From contig CACXAT010000001.1 in NCBI GenBank assembly GCA_902765725.1, positions 114,737 to 178,736 of the forward strand: a stretch of DNA of 64,000 nucleotides, read 5' to 3'. Position 1 is the first letter of the stretch, and each line of letters begins with the position of its first letter. Positions 33,448 through 42,509 of the stretch are shown here, in pieces. Made by a program: the position numbers and the translations under genes. The notes under the pieces were generated by a model. It was not told where the DNA came from. It did no database searches and saw only the letters and a list, made by a program, of their open reading frames with translations. The stretch comes from an uncultured Lachnospiraceae bacterium. Its GTDB lineage: Bacteria > Bacillota > Clostridia > Lachnospirales > Lachnospiraceae.

Positions 33448-34377
33448 ATGGGATCATTTATGGCAAATCTGATTCTGGCAAGTGTCAGAATGGCTTCCCC
33501 GCTGATCTTTCTCTCCCTGGCAGAGCTCTACTCCCAGCGCGCGGGACTGGTCAATATCGGTATTGAAGGGATCGCGGCCATCGGATCTCTGACCGGATTT
33601 CTGATCAGCCTGATCACCGGCAATCCGTTTCTCGGCGTACTGGCCGGCGCACTGGCAGGCATCGCGGTCAATATGATCTTTGCCTATGCGACGATCAGCC
33701 TCTGCGCAGAGCAGATCGTCTACGGCATGGCCATCAACATCTTCGCTCCCGCCCTTGCAGCCTTCATCTACAGGGTCTACTTCGGATCCGGAAGCGAGCT
33801 GGTGCAGGCCGGTCTGATGGGTACCCTCAAGAGCATGCTGGGCATCAAGAGCAACAACTTCCTGGTCAACCTGTTCCTTGACCAGACTCCGATGGTCTAC
33901 CTGGCATATATCCTGATCATCCTGACTGCGATCTATTTCACCCGGACAAAGTCCGGTCTGAACTATAAGGCCGTCGGCGAATATCCGAAGGCCGCGGCAA
34001 CACTCGGAATCAATGTAATCGGGATCAAGTATCTGTCCTGTGTGATCTGCGGCGCCCTTGCCGGAATCGGCGGCGCGTACCTGACCACCTGCTATTCCAA
34101 GACCTATGTGGATGGAAATGTGGCAGGCCGCGGTTTCATCGCTCTGGCTGCAGTGATCTTCGGCCGGTGGAGCTCTGCCGGCGTGCTGATCGCCTGCCTG
34201 TTCTTCGGCTTCTGCGACGCTCTTCAGATCCGTCTGCAGCTGGTCAACAATACGCTCCCGTACCAGTTCTTCCAGATGATCCCCTATGTGGCCACCATCG
34301 TAGTCCTTGCCCTCATCGGTGCCAAGAAGGCCGGCCCCAAGAGCAGCGGGCAGCCTTACCGCAAGGAAGAGCGCTGA
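33448..34377 (+). CDS. BMP-type ABC transporter permease 2
   Basis: 309 residues, eight to ten membrane helices, with the family motifs VNIGIEGIAAIGSLTGF, EQIVYGMAINIFAPAL, and GAYLTTCYSKTYVDG. GGAGG lies seven bases before the ATG at 33448; a GTG at 33442 overlaps the previous TGA and is less likely. It matches YufQ/NupQ and should pair with permease 1 as the heterodimeric channel. Confidence 0.92.
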   Translation: MGSFMANLILASVRMASPLIFLSLAELYSQRAGLVNIGIEGIAAIGSLTGFLISLITGNPFLGVLAGALAGIAVNMIFAYATISLCAEQIVYGMAINIFAPALAAFIYRVYFGSGSELVQAGLMGTLKSMLGIKSNNFLVNLFLDQTPMVYLAYILIILTAIYFTRTKSGLNYKAVGEYPKAAATLGINVIGIKYLSCVICGALAGIGGAYLTTCYSKTYVDGNVAGRGFIALAAVIFGRWSSAGVLIACLFFGFCDALQIRLQLVNNTLPYQFFQMIPYVATIVVLALIGAKKAGPKSSGQPYRKEER

Positions 34378-34531
34378 TTCCTTAAACCCGTTTCAGGTAT
34401 CGGAAATAAGCATGGTAAGTTTCGCATCTGTATTCATTTCGCAGATCCTGCAAAGCCGGTATGGATGCGTAACCTATAGATTCACTGCATCAAAAGAAGC
34501 TCGCAGAAGGTATTAAAAAAAGGAGGTACCC

Positions 34532-35566
34532 ATGAACAGAAAACTGATTGCAATGGTAGTCACAGGTGCTATGATCGCTTCTATGGCTCCGACCTTCACG
34601 GCACACGCAGACGACACTCGTACGGTTGCCATGATCTGCGACTCCAGCATCTCTGACGGCGGCTGGGGCATGGCATGCTACAACGCAATGATTGACGCGG
34701 CTGAAAAGACCGGATGGGAGACCATGTATTCAGACAGCATCGCGCAGTCCGCATACTATGACACCATCGTATCCTACTGTGACCTGGATGTTGATATGAT
34801 CTATGCTCCGGGCAACCAGTACACCGACGCAGTCCTGCAGGCAGCGGAAGAGTATCCGGACATCGCCTTCGCTCTGCTCAACGGCGGCGCAGACACACCT
34901 GAAAAGGCTGTAAACGGCAACGTATCCTCCCTTCTTCCCAACGCTACGCAGATCGGATGGATCGCAGGCGCTCTTGCAGGTCTGATGTCCGAGAGCGGAA
35001 CCATCGCCTTCATCGGCGGCATGGAGCTGGATACCACTCTTGCCAAGTATGCAGGCTACGGCGAAGCCGCTGCTTTCGTAGCAGAGGAAAACGGCAAGAC
35101 CATCTCCGTACTGGATCCGGTTTACTCCGGTGACTTCTCCGCATCCGACAAGGGCCTCGAGTTCGCAAAGGCCATGATGGATCAGGGCGCAGACGTATTC
35201 TTCGGCGATGCATCCGCAGTTGACTCCGGTGCCCGCCAGGCCATCGACGAGGCAAATGAAGCAAACGGCGCCATCAAAGTATACGATATCGCACAGCCGG
35301 CAGATCTGCTCGGCCAGAACGACTGCGTCATCGGCAGCCAGGTCACAGACAACTCCGTCCTGATCGAGCTGAGCATGAAGGCAGTGGAAGAAGGCACCTT
35401 CGGCGGCGAGACCCTGTACGGCACTCTGCAGAATGGCGTGCTTTCCGCAGGCGAGCTGAACAAGGATGTCGTTCCGGAAGATGTTCAGGCGAAGTATGCT
35501 GAGTACATCCAGCAGATGGTCGACGGCACCTTCATGGGCGGCGCTGCTGAGACCGAAGCAGAGTAA
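34532..35566 (+). CDS. BMP family substrate-binding protein
   Basis: 344 residues. Signal peptide MNRKLIAMVVTGAMIASMAP with an AxA-type site (AHA before DDTR). The mature part has ICDSSISDGGWGMACYNAMI, VDMIYAPGNQYTDAVLQAAEEYPDI, and GYGEAAAFVAEENGK of the BmpA/PnrA nucleoside-binding family. Unusually for a monoderm, no lipobox Cys is present, so the protein may be released or held another way. It follows the permeases by 155 bases with a strong GGAGG and ends with a terminator. The ligand is inferred to be a purine or nucleoside. Confidence 0.92.
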   Translation: MNRKLIAMVVTGAMIASMAPTFTAHADDTRTVAMICDSSISDGGWGMACYNAMIDAAEKTGWETMYSDSIAQSAYYDTIVSYCDLDVDMIYAPGNQYTDAVLQAAEEYPDIAFALLNGGADTPEKAVNGNVSSLLPNATQIGWIAGALAGLMSESGTIAFIGGMELDTTLAKYAGYGEAAAFVAEENGKTISVLDPVYSGDFSASDKGLEFAKAMMDQGADVFFGDASAVDSGARQAIDEANEANGAIKVYDIAQPADLLGQNDCVIGSQVTDNSVLIELSMKAVEEGTFGGETLYGTLQNGVLSAGELNKDVVPEDVQAKYAEYIQQMVDGTFMGGAAETEAE

Positions 35567-35578
35567 GAAAAACTGAAA

Positions 35579-35630
35579 CAGAAACTGCAGCACAGCTGAG
35601 AGATCAGTACAGCAGAAACTGCAGCACAGC
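35579..35630 (+). repeat. 18-bp direct repeat after the BMP protein gene
   Basis: CAGAAACTGCAGCACAGC occurs at 35579-35596 and again at 35613-35630, period 34, between the stop codon and the terminator. Confidence 0.9.
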
Positions 35631-35637
35631 ATGAAAA

Positions 35638-35666
35638 AAGGCCGGCAGCGATGCCGGCCTTTTATT
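35638..35666 (+). terminator. Terminator of the BMP ABC operon
   Basis: Perfect 10-bp stem AAGGCCGGCA/TGCCGGCCTT (35638-35647, 35652-35661) followed by TTATTATA on the plus strand. Confidence 0.9.
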
Positions 35667-35872
35667 ATACATTTTAAATCGTACTTTATATTACATTCTG
35701 AACCAGATCCTGAACCAGGTCTTCTTCATTGCATTGATCATAATATCTTCTTTCCTTCCTTCAGATTTTTTATATATGTAATCGCAACTGCTAATTCATT
35801 GCTGTTTTCTGATTACATATACGGACAGGAGGGAGAGAATCCACGCTTCGATTCAGACAGCCGGCTTCTTTT
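35667..35872. other. A+T-rich intergenic stretch
   Basis: About 200 bases between the operon terminator and the convergent dehydrogenase gene. No gene, conserved motif or clear terminator for the dehydrogenase was seen apart from scattered T-rich tracts. Confidence 0.35.
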
Positions 35873-36859
35873 TTAATTCAGCTCGGTCCCGGTCTTTTCT
35901 CCGGCCAGGAAACCCTTCGCGTTATTGAGCGTGGTGGACGCGATCGCCCCCAGCGCTTCCTCCGTAAAGAATCCCTGATGCGAGGTGATGATCACATTCG
36001 GGAAGGACAGGAGTCTGGACGGAGTCGAATTCATCATGATGTCATCTTCATGATTCTCAAAGACATTGTCATGCTCTTCCTCATAGACATCCAGGCCGAC
36101 TCCGAGGAACTTGTGCTCGCGGATGCCGCGCACCAGGTCATCCGTGTCGATCAGGCCTCCGCGGGAGGTGTTGACCAGGATCACGCCGTCCTTCATCTTG
36201 TTGATGGTGTAGATGTTGATCATGTGGTACGTCTCCTTGATCAGCGGGCAGTGCAGAGAGATCAGGTCACTCTGTGACAGCAGCTCATCCAGCGTGACAT
36301 ATTCCACAAAATCAAGGTCCTTGTTCGGATACATGTCATATCCCAGGACCCGCATGCCGTAGCCTCTGCAGATGCGGGCCATAGCGGCGCCGATCTTGCC
36401 GGTGCCGATGATGCCGGCGGTCTTGGAGTGGAAGTTGACGCCCACCAGTCCCTGCAGCGAGAAGTTATTCTCACGGACCCGGATATACGCCTTGTGAATG
36501 TGACGGCTGACGGCGCTGGCAAGTGCCATGGCATGTTCCGCAACAGCCTCCGGAGAATATCCGGGCACATGCATGACCGTGATGCCGCACTCAGACGCGG
36601 CGGTCAGGTCCACATTGTTGTAGCCTGCGCAGCGCATCAGAAGCAGCTTCACGCCGCGGCTCTCCAGAACGCGCATTGTCATGGCTCCGGCATCGGCATT
36701 GACAAATGCACACACAGCTTCACTGTCCGTCACATAAGATGCCGACTTCGGATTCAGTTCCGCCGACCAGTACTCCAGTTCCAGATCAGGATACTGACCG
36801 ATGATCGCGTCAAAGGATTCTTTGTCGTATCCCTTTGCATCAAAAAATGTAATCTTCAT
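35873..36859 (-). CDS. D-2-hydroxyacid dehydrogenase (D-lactate dehydrogenase type)
   Basis: 328 residues. NAD-binding GIIGTGKIGAAMARI (near 150), substrate and catalytic motifs RCAGYNNVDL, VNTSRGGLIDTDDL (Arg), DVYEEEHDNVF (Glu) and SHQGFFTEEAL (His) match D-lactate dehydrogenases, which interconvert pyruvate and D-lactate with NADH. The closest alternative is another 2-ketoacid substrate such as phenylpyruvate. AAAGGAGG lies upstream of the ATG at 36859. Confidence 0.93.
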   Translation of the reverse strand: MKITFFDAKGYDKESFDAIIGQYPDLELEYWSAELNPKSASYVTDSEAVCAFVNADAGAMTMRVLESRGVKLLLMRCAGYNNVDLTAASECGITVMHVPGYSPEAVAEHAMALASAVSRHIHKAYIRVRENNFSLQGLVGVNFHSKTAGIIGTGKIGAAMARICRGYGMRVLGYDMYPNKDLDFVEYVTLDELLSQSDLISLHCPLIKETYHMINIYTINKMKDGVILVNTSRGGLIDTDDLVRGIREHKFLGVGLDVYEEEHDNVFENHEDDIMMNSTPSRLLSFPNVIITSHQGFFTEEALGAIASTTLNNAKGFLAGEKTGTELN

Positions 36860-36955
36860 CTTTCTACCTCCTTTATTCTAAGCCGTCCTTCCGGCCGGCT
36901 CCTCATCGAATTGCTGTACATACTTCATGGAACCATCTCATCCGGCACTTCCCCG

Positions 36956-38299
36956 CTACATCTTCTTCAGCTCAGAGACCGCGAACGGGATCGCCAGCAG
37001 GAAGGACAGTACGTCCGCGACCGCCTGTGAGATCTCTACGCCAAACAGACCAAATACCCTCGGAAGGATCAGGATCATCGGAATGAAGAAGATCCCGTTG
37101 CGCGCAGAGGATGCGATGGATGCCTTCAGTCCCTTCCCGGTCGACTGAAGCATCATATTGGTGATCACAATGGTTGCCATCAGCGGCAGGGAGATCGCCT
37201 GTGCACGCAGTGCCACGGAGCCCACAGCGATGACCTCCGGGTCATCCCGGAAGATGCCGATGATCTGCGGCGCAAAGGCAAGACACACGGCAGAGGCGCC
37301 GGTCAGAAGGATCGTCCCGTATTTCACGCAGAAGAAATACCCTTCTTTGACACGGCCATACAGGCCGGCGCCGTAGTTGAAGCCGCACACCGGCTGGTAG
37401 CCCTGTCCGAATCCGATCAGGGCGGAGGACAGCAGCATCAGGACTCTGGTCACGACGGACATCCCTGCGATCGCCGCGTCGCCGCCCATCTGTCCGGCGG
37501 TCTGGTTCAGCAGCAGTGTCGCGATCGCCGCAAGTCCCTGCCGGGCCAGGGCGGGGCTTCCGCCATTGATGATCTCCTTCAGGTAATGCCCGTTCAGACG
37601 GACATTGGAGGGCTTCAGATGGATGTTGTCCCCCTGCGCGCTTCCGATCAGCAGGACCACAAAGCTGATAAGCTGCCCCGATACCGTCGCGATCGCAGCT
37701 CCCGCAACCCCCATGTGAAACACAAACATCAGAAGCGGATCCAGGATGATGTTGATGGCAGCCCCGCACAGAAGGCCGACCATCGCGTAGACTGCGCTTC
37801 CCTGGAACCTCAGCTGGTTGTTGACCACAAACTGCGCCATCATGAACGGAGCGCCGATCAGTATGATTCTCATATAGAGCAGTGTATCACGGATCGTCGT
37901 CTGCGTTGCTCCCAGCGCATATCCCAGAGGCTCGGCAAACACATTTCCCAGGACCGCGACGATCACGCCCAGGATCAGCGCAAGGGCGAAGCCCGTCGCT
38001 GCAGCTTCATTTGCCTCCTGCCTCTTCCCGGCGCCAAGCATACGGGAGAGGTAGGTCCCCGAACCCTGCCCGCAGAAGAATCCCATCGCCTGGATCACAG
38101 CCATCACGGAGAACACAAGGCCGACCGCCGCTGTCGCCTGTGTGGAGATCCGCCCCACAAAAAATGTGTCAGCCGTGTTATAGATGCCCGTCACCAGCAT
38201 GCTGAGGATCGTCGGCACCGCCAGGCGGCTGATCAGCCGCGGCACAGGCGTCTGCGTCAGGTATTCATAGCGGTTTTGATGATGGTTTCTGTTCTTCAT
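36956..38299 (-). CDS. MATE family efflux transporter
   Basis: 447 residues, twelve hydrophobic helices in two halves, beginning with the MATE N-terminal signature (PVPRLISRLAVPTILSMLVTGIYNTADTFFVG) and the matching second-half motif (IGFGQGYQPVCGFNYGAG). MATE proteins export cationic drugs or metabolites with Na+ or H+. Single gene, divergent from the amylase. The substrate cannot be inferred from context. Confidence 0.93.
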   Translation of the reverse strand: MKNRNHHQNRYEYLTQTPVPRLISRLAVPTILSMLVTGIYNTADTFFVGRISTQATAAVGLVFSVMAVIQAMGFFCGQGSGTYLSRMLGAGKRQEANEAAATGFALALILGVIVAVLGNVFAEPLGYALGATQTTIRDTLLYMRIILIGAPFMMAQFVVNNQLRFQGSAVYAMVGLLCGAAINIILDPLLMFVFHMGVAGAAIATVSGQLISFVVLLIGSAQGDNIHLKPSNVRLNGHYLKEIINGGSPALARQGLAAIATLLLNQTAGQMGGDAAIAGMSVVTRVLMLLSSALIGFGQGYQPVCGFNYGAGLYGRVKEGYFFCVKYGTILLTGASAVCLAFAPQIIGIFRDDPEVIAVGSVALRAQAISLPLMATIVITNMMLQSTGKGLKASIASSARNGIFFIPMILILPRVFGLFGVEISQAVADVLSFLLAIPFAVSELKKM

Positions 38300-38412
38300 A
38301 TACGTCTCTCCTGCCCTGTGTTATATCACAAAAGCAGCATATGATGCCATTCTTTTTGCCCGCTTTTTCTCCCGATCCTTTCATGCTATGATGAACACAG
38401 AGGAGGATTATG

Positions 38413-40122
38413 ATGATGGCAGAGTATTCGTTTCCAGTCAGACTGAACCGGCATGCTGTCCGCGCCGCGGCAGCGTTATCAGCAGCATTCTTGTGTTCCT
38501 TATGCCTTTGCGGTACAGCCTTCTGCAGCGCTTCCGAAGACATTTCCGAAGACGCGTTGTCTAAGAACACCCTCCATATGGAAGACCAGCGGTGCCGCAC
38601 GACCTATGAGGTTTTTGTCTATTCATTCTGTGACTCTGACGCAGACGGGATCGGAGATCTCAACGGTGTGCGAAGCAAACTGGACTACATCCAGGGACTT
38701 GGCTTCGATCAGATCTGGCTTATGCCGGTATGTCCTTCTCCGACATACCACAAATACGATGTGACGGATTACATGTCAATCGATCCTGCCTATGGAACTC
38801 TGGAAGATTTTGAAGCCCTGATTCGGGACTGTCATGAGCGGGGGATCCGCGTTATCACGGATCTCGTGCTGAACCATACTTCCTCGCAGCATCCCTGGTT
38901 CCTGGAAGCCGCGGAGTATCTGAAGAGTCTTCCCGATGGAGCGCCGGCAGATACCGGTGCATGTCCGAAGCTGGATTACTATCATTTCACGCAGACTCCG
39001 GAATCCGGTTATACACAGCTTCCGGATACCTCCTGGTATTATGAAGCCCGCTTCTGGGAAGGCATGCCGGATCTGAATCTGGACAGCGAGGCAGTACGTG
39101 ACGAGATCCGCGCGATCCTCTCTTTCTGGCTTGGGGAAGGCGTGGATGGATTCCGGCTGGACGCTGTGACATCCTACTACACCGGCAATGACGATCAGAA
39201 TATCCGTTTTCTGAGCTGGTTGAAAAAAGCAGCTGACGAGTCAGCTGCAGCTCTTCCGGATGCCGACGGCAGTTTTTCGCCCTACATCGTCTGTGAGGCA
39301 TGGATGGATCAGAGCCTCTACGCCGCGTATTACGCTTCCGGCGTGGACTCCATGTTTGATTTTGCCTATGCAGGGGCAGAAGGCCTGCTGGCCAGAACCG
39401 TCAAGGGAAAAGTGCCTGCGCAGCAGTTTACGGACAGTCTGAAAGAAGAGCAGGAGCTGTTCGTCTCCTTCAGTGACTCCTATGTAAACGCTCCTTTCTA
39501 CACCAATCATGATCTGGACCGCTCTGCCGGATACTATGCCTATGATGACGGCAGCCGGACAAAGTTTGCACTGGGGCTGAATCTGATGATATCCGGAAAT
39601 GCATTTCTCTATTACGGAGACGAGATCGGCATGAAAGGCTCCGGCAAGGATGAAAATAAACGAGCTCCGATGATGTGGGTGCCGGAAGATACAGAGAATC
39701 CCTCCGCCACCGGCATGTGTACCGGTCCGGAGGGTATGGATTCCATCAAGCAGAAATTCCCTTCTGTCGCGGAGCAGGAAAAAGATCCGCTCTCTGTCCT
39801 GAATTATACAAAACAGGCGATCGCGGTACGTAATAAAAACCATGTGATCCGGGACGGGATCGTGATCCCCATCCCGGACCTGGAATCAGACACGGTCGGC
39901 GCATATCGAAAAGTTCCCAGCTCAGGCAGGAGCGACACCGATCAGGAATCCATCGAGATTCTCTTCAACGCCTCCGAAGAAACTCAGACGGTCGATCTTT
40001 CCTCCCGGAAGGATTCCTTCCTGACTCTGGCAGACTGCCTCCGTGTTTCGGCGGACCCAGTCCTGCTGGAGGAAGGACAGCTGACCCTTCCTCCTTTTGC
40101 TGTCGCCATACTGAAGAGATGA
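38413..40122 (+). CDS. Secreted alpha-amylase (GH13)
   Basis: About 569 residues. Three ATGs (38410, 38413, 38416) follow AGGAGG; 38413 has six-base spacing. A hydrophobic Cys-rich signal region (residues 16-40, AALSAAFLCSLCLCGTAFCS) is followed by a GH13 barrel. It has DGIGDLNGVRSKLDYIQGLG, DLVLNH, nucleophile Asp in DGFRLDAV, acid/base Glu in VCEAW, and TNHDLDR. The C-terminal beta domain ends LPPFAVAILKR. It should hydrolyse alpha-1,4-glucans outside the cell. Cys residues in the leader could include a non-standard lipobox. The malEFG-type importer converges on it. Confidence 0.92.
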   Translation: MMAEYSFPVRLNRHAVRAAAALSAAFLCSLCLCGTAFCSASEDISEDALSKNTLHMEDQRCRTTYEVFVYSFCDSDADGIGDLNGVRSKLDYIQGLGFDQIWLMPVCPSPTYHKYDVTDYMSIDPAYGTLEDFEALIRDCHERGIRVITDLVLNHTSSQHPWFLEAAEYLKSLPDGAPADTGACPKLDYYHFTQTPESGYTQLPDTSWYYEARFWEGMPDLNLDSEAVRDEIRAILSFWLGEGVDGFRLDAVTSYYTGNDDQNIRFLSWLKKAADESAAALPDADGSFSPYIVCEAWMDQSLYAAYYASGVDSMFDFAYAGAEGLLARTVKGKVPAQQFTDSLKEEQELFVSFSDSYVNAPFYTNHDLDRSAGYYAYDDGSRTKFALGLNLMISGNAFLYYGDEIGMKGSGKDENKRAPMMWVPEDTENPSATGMCTGPEGMDSIKQKFPSVAEQEKDPLSVLNYTKQAIAVRNKNHVIRDGIVIPIPDLESDTVGAYRKVPSSGRSDTDQESIEILFNASEETQTVDLSSRKDSFLTLADCLRVSADPVLLEEGQLTLPPFAVAILKR

Positions 40123-40150
40123 CCGCCCGCAAGCGCGGATGCGTTTGTCG

Positions 40151-41032
40151 TCAGCCTTTGACGGCGCCGCCTGTGACACCTTCCACATAGTACCTCTGCA
40201 GGAACATAAACAGCAATGTCACCGGGATCGCAACCAGGATGCCGCCTGCGCAGAATCTGGTGAAATATCCCTGATAGTCATTCGTCCACACCCACCTCTG
40301 CAGACCAACAGCTACGTTGTAGCTCTTGTCATGACCAAAGGCAATATAGGAAGCCATTACGAAGTCGCACCACGGAGCCATGAAAGCTACCAGCGCAGTA
40401 TAGATGATAATAGGCTTGGACAGCGGCATGGTCAGCTCCAGGAATATACGTGCACGCGTGGCTCCGTCGATTCTCGCTGCTTCATCGAGAGCGATGGGCA
40501 GGGTGTCAAAATATCCCTTGCACACGTAGTATCCCATACCGGAGCTTGCCACGGAAACCAGGATCAGGCCCGGAACCGCTCCTGCCTGTGTCAGCCCAAA
40601 CTGCTTGAGCAGGAAATACAGACAGATCAGTGTCAGGAAGCCCGGAAACATTCCCAGGATCAGCCAGAAGCGCATCAACAGGGTCCTGCCCCTGAAGCGC
40701 ATTCTGGAGAGCGCATAGCTCACGCACAGAATAATGATCGTCTGCAGGATTGACACGAAGATGGCGATGATCAGTGTATTCTTATACCAGAGCAGATAGT
40801 TGGTCTCTCCGGAAAACAGGAATCTGTAGTTGTCCAGAGAGAAATGCTTCGGAATGATATAGTCTACCATTCCTCCGTACTCCACTGCCGAATCATAGGA
40901 CCGGAAGCTCTGCATGATCAGTCCGAAAAACGGAAACAGCCATATGATGCTCATCAGAATCAGAATGATGTATGTGATGGTATTTCCAATCAACCGGTTT
41001 CGTTTCATGGATCCTGAATCTTTCTCTTTCAT
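40151..41032 (-). CDS. malG: Maltodextrin-type ABC transporter permease MalG
   Basis: About 293 residues, six membrane helices, EAA motif EAARIDGATRARIFLELTMP for contact with the ATPase, C-terminus ending YYVEGVTGGAVKG, typical of MalG/GanQ. The ATG at 41030-41032 shares its A with the malF TGA (a GTG at 41035 is also possible). No MsmX-type ATPase gene is nearby, so a shared ATPase elsewhere is probably used. Last gene of the mal operon. Confidence 0.93.
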   Translation of the reverse strand: MKEKDSGSMKRNRLIGNTITYIILILMSIIWLFPFFGLIMQSFRSYDSAVEYGGMVDYIIPKHFSLDNYRFLFSGETNYLLWYKNTLIIAIFVSILQTIIILCVSYALSRMRFRGRTLLMRFWLILGMFPGFLTLICLYFLLKQFGLTQAGAVPGLILVSVASSGMGYYVCKGYFDTLPIALDEAARIDGATRARIFLELTMPLSKPIIIYTALVAFMAPWCDFVMASYIAFGHDKSYNVAVGLQRWVWTNDYQGYFTRFCAGGILVAIPVTLLFMFLQRYYVEGVTGGAVKG

Positions 41033-42417
41033 CACTGGAACCCCCCTTCATCCTTTACAGACGGCAGCATGTTGTAAACGATCAGCGAAACCACAGCGGT
41101 CACCAGGAAGACCATGATTCCGATCACGGCCGCCATCTTGTAATTCGTGTCCGTGACAGTCATTTTATACAGCCATGTGACCAGAAGATCTGTCTGCCCT
41201 GCATGGTCTGTCAGCCGCATGGACTGTGGCTGTCCCTTGGTCAGAAGATAGATTACATTGAAGTTGTTCAGGTTGCCCGTAAACTGTGTCAGCAGGAATG
41301 GTCCCGTTACAAAGAGCATATACGGAAGCGTAATGCTCCAGAACATCTGGAACGGAGAGGCGCCGTCGATCCTGGCGCTTTCATACAGTTCCTCCGGGAT
41401 ATTCATCAGAAGACCGGTGGCGATCAGCATCATGTACGGGATGCCGATCCATACATTTACCACGATGATCGTGATTCTTGCCAGCATCGGATCGGTCCAG
41501 AAAGGAATGGGAGAAGTAATCCAGCCCCATTTCAGAAGATATCCGTTCACCAGGCCGTCGTTGGCAAACATCTTATAGATGTACAGCAGAGAAACAAACT
41601 GCGGCACGGCGATCGTCAGAACCAGGATTGTCCGCCAGAGCTGCTTGAAGCGGATTCCTTTCTTATTGATAAGGATCGCCACGCCCATCCCCAGAAAATA
41701 GTTCAGGAAGGTCGCAAAAAACGCCCAGACCAGCGTCCAGAGCAGAACGGTCAGGAAAGTACTTCCAAAGCCTGCCTTGCCAAAGGAAAACAGTTTGCTG
41801 AAATTCTCCAGCCCTACCCAGGTAAACAGGTTCGAAGGTGACTGATGGTTCTTATCATAATTCGTGAAGGCCACACAGATCATGAATAGAATGGGCAGCA
41901 CCGTAAACACAAAGATCCCCAGTGTCGGAAGCGCCAGCAGGGTCTTGTCAAAATTGGTGTCCAGAAGCGATCCCAGAGCCTTCCTGTTAGACGGAAGTTT
42001 TTTGCCGGCTTTCAGGAGAAGTTCTTCATTGCGGTTTTCCTGGATGTTCAGATACCAGATCAGGATAATGACGCCGATCAGGATGATCGTCAGCAGACCA
42101 AACAGAAGAATCAGGAAACTGTTGTCGCCATATACAGTCACCCGGCCTTTCTTTGCTGTCTCAACCGTACCTAATGTCGTAATCTTGCTCAGGTAATCCG
42201 CTCCGAAAAAGACCATATAGAGGATAAATGCAATCTCTGTCGCGAGATAACCAAGCCCCTTTACGATCTGTCCTCTTGCCAGAGGTCCAAAACCAAAAAT
42301 GAGGTACGACAGCCGCGTTTTCCAGTCACCTTCCGCAAATGTCGTCCCAATCTGCGATATGCTCTTGCCTAATGCGGAGAATCCCCCCGCTGCAGCGTTT
42401 TTGTTTTCTGTTTTCAT
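41032..42417 (-). CDS. malF: Maltodextrin-type ABC transporter permease MalF
   Basis: 461 residues with eight or so membrane helices. The N-terminal part (to about 140) is the extra Firmicutes MalF region with two helices and a small loop; the core carries EAA motif ESARIDGASPFQMFWSITLP and ends NMLPSVKDEGGFQ. With MalG it should form the channel for malto-oligosaccharides. About 90 bases with two hairpins separate it from the binding-protein gene upstream. Confidence 0.93.
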   Translation of the reverse strand: MKTENKNAAAGGFSALGKSISQIGTTFAEGDWKTRLSYLIFGFGPLARGQIVKGLGYLATEIAFILYMVFFGADYLSKITTLGTVETAKKGRVTVYGDNSFLILLFGLLTIILIGVIILIWYLNIQENRNEELLLKAGKKLPSNRKALGSLLDTNFDKTLLALPTLGIFVFTVLPILFMICVAFTNYDKNHQSPSNLFTWVGLENFSKLFSFGKAGFGSTFLTVLLWTLVWAFFATFLNYFLGMGVAILINKKGIRFKQLWRTILVLTIAVPQFVSLLYIYKMFANDGLVNGYLLKWGWITSPIPFWTDPMLARITIIVVNVWIGIPYMMLIATGLLMNIPEELYESARIDGASPFQMFWSITLPYMLFVTGPFLLTQFTGNLNNFNVIYLLTKGQPQSMRLTDHAGQTDLLVTWLYKMTVTDTNYKMAAVIGIMVFLVTAVVSLIVYNMLPSVKDEGGFQ

Positions 42418-42439
42418 CTCTCACCTCCGCAGCATATGC

Positions 42440-42486
42440 GGTCTGCTGTCAGCAGACCGAATGATTACGGCGGGGCATAATGCCCC
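42440..42486 (-). promoter_or_regulatory. Two hairpins between the binding-protein gene and malF
   Basis: GGTCTGCTG/CAGCAGACC (42440-42448, 42450-42458) and GGGGCAT/ATGCCCC (42472-42478, 42480-42486). No T-run follows, so they probably protect the binding-protein mRNA 3' end or partly attenuate, as in other maltose operons. Confidence 0.6.
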
Positions 42487-42509
42487 ACCGCTGTATCAAG
42501 GTCATATTA

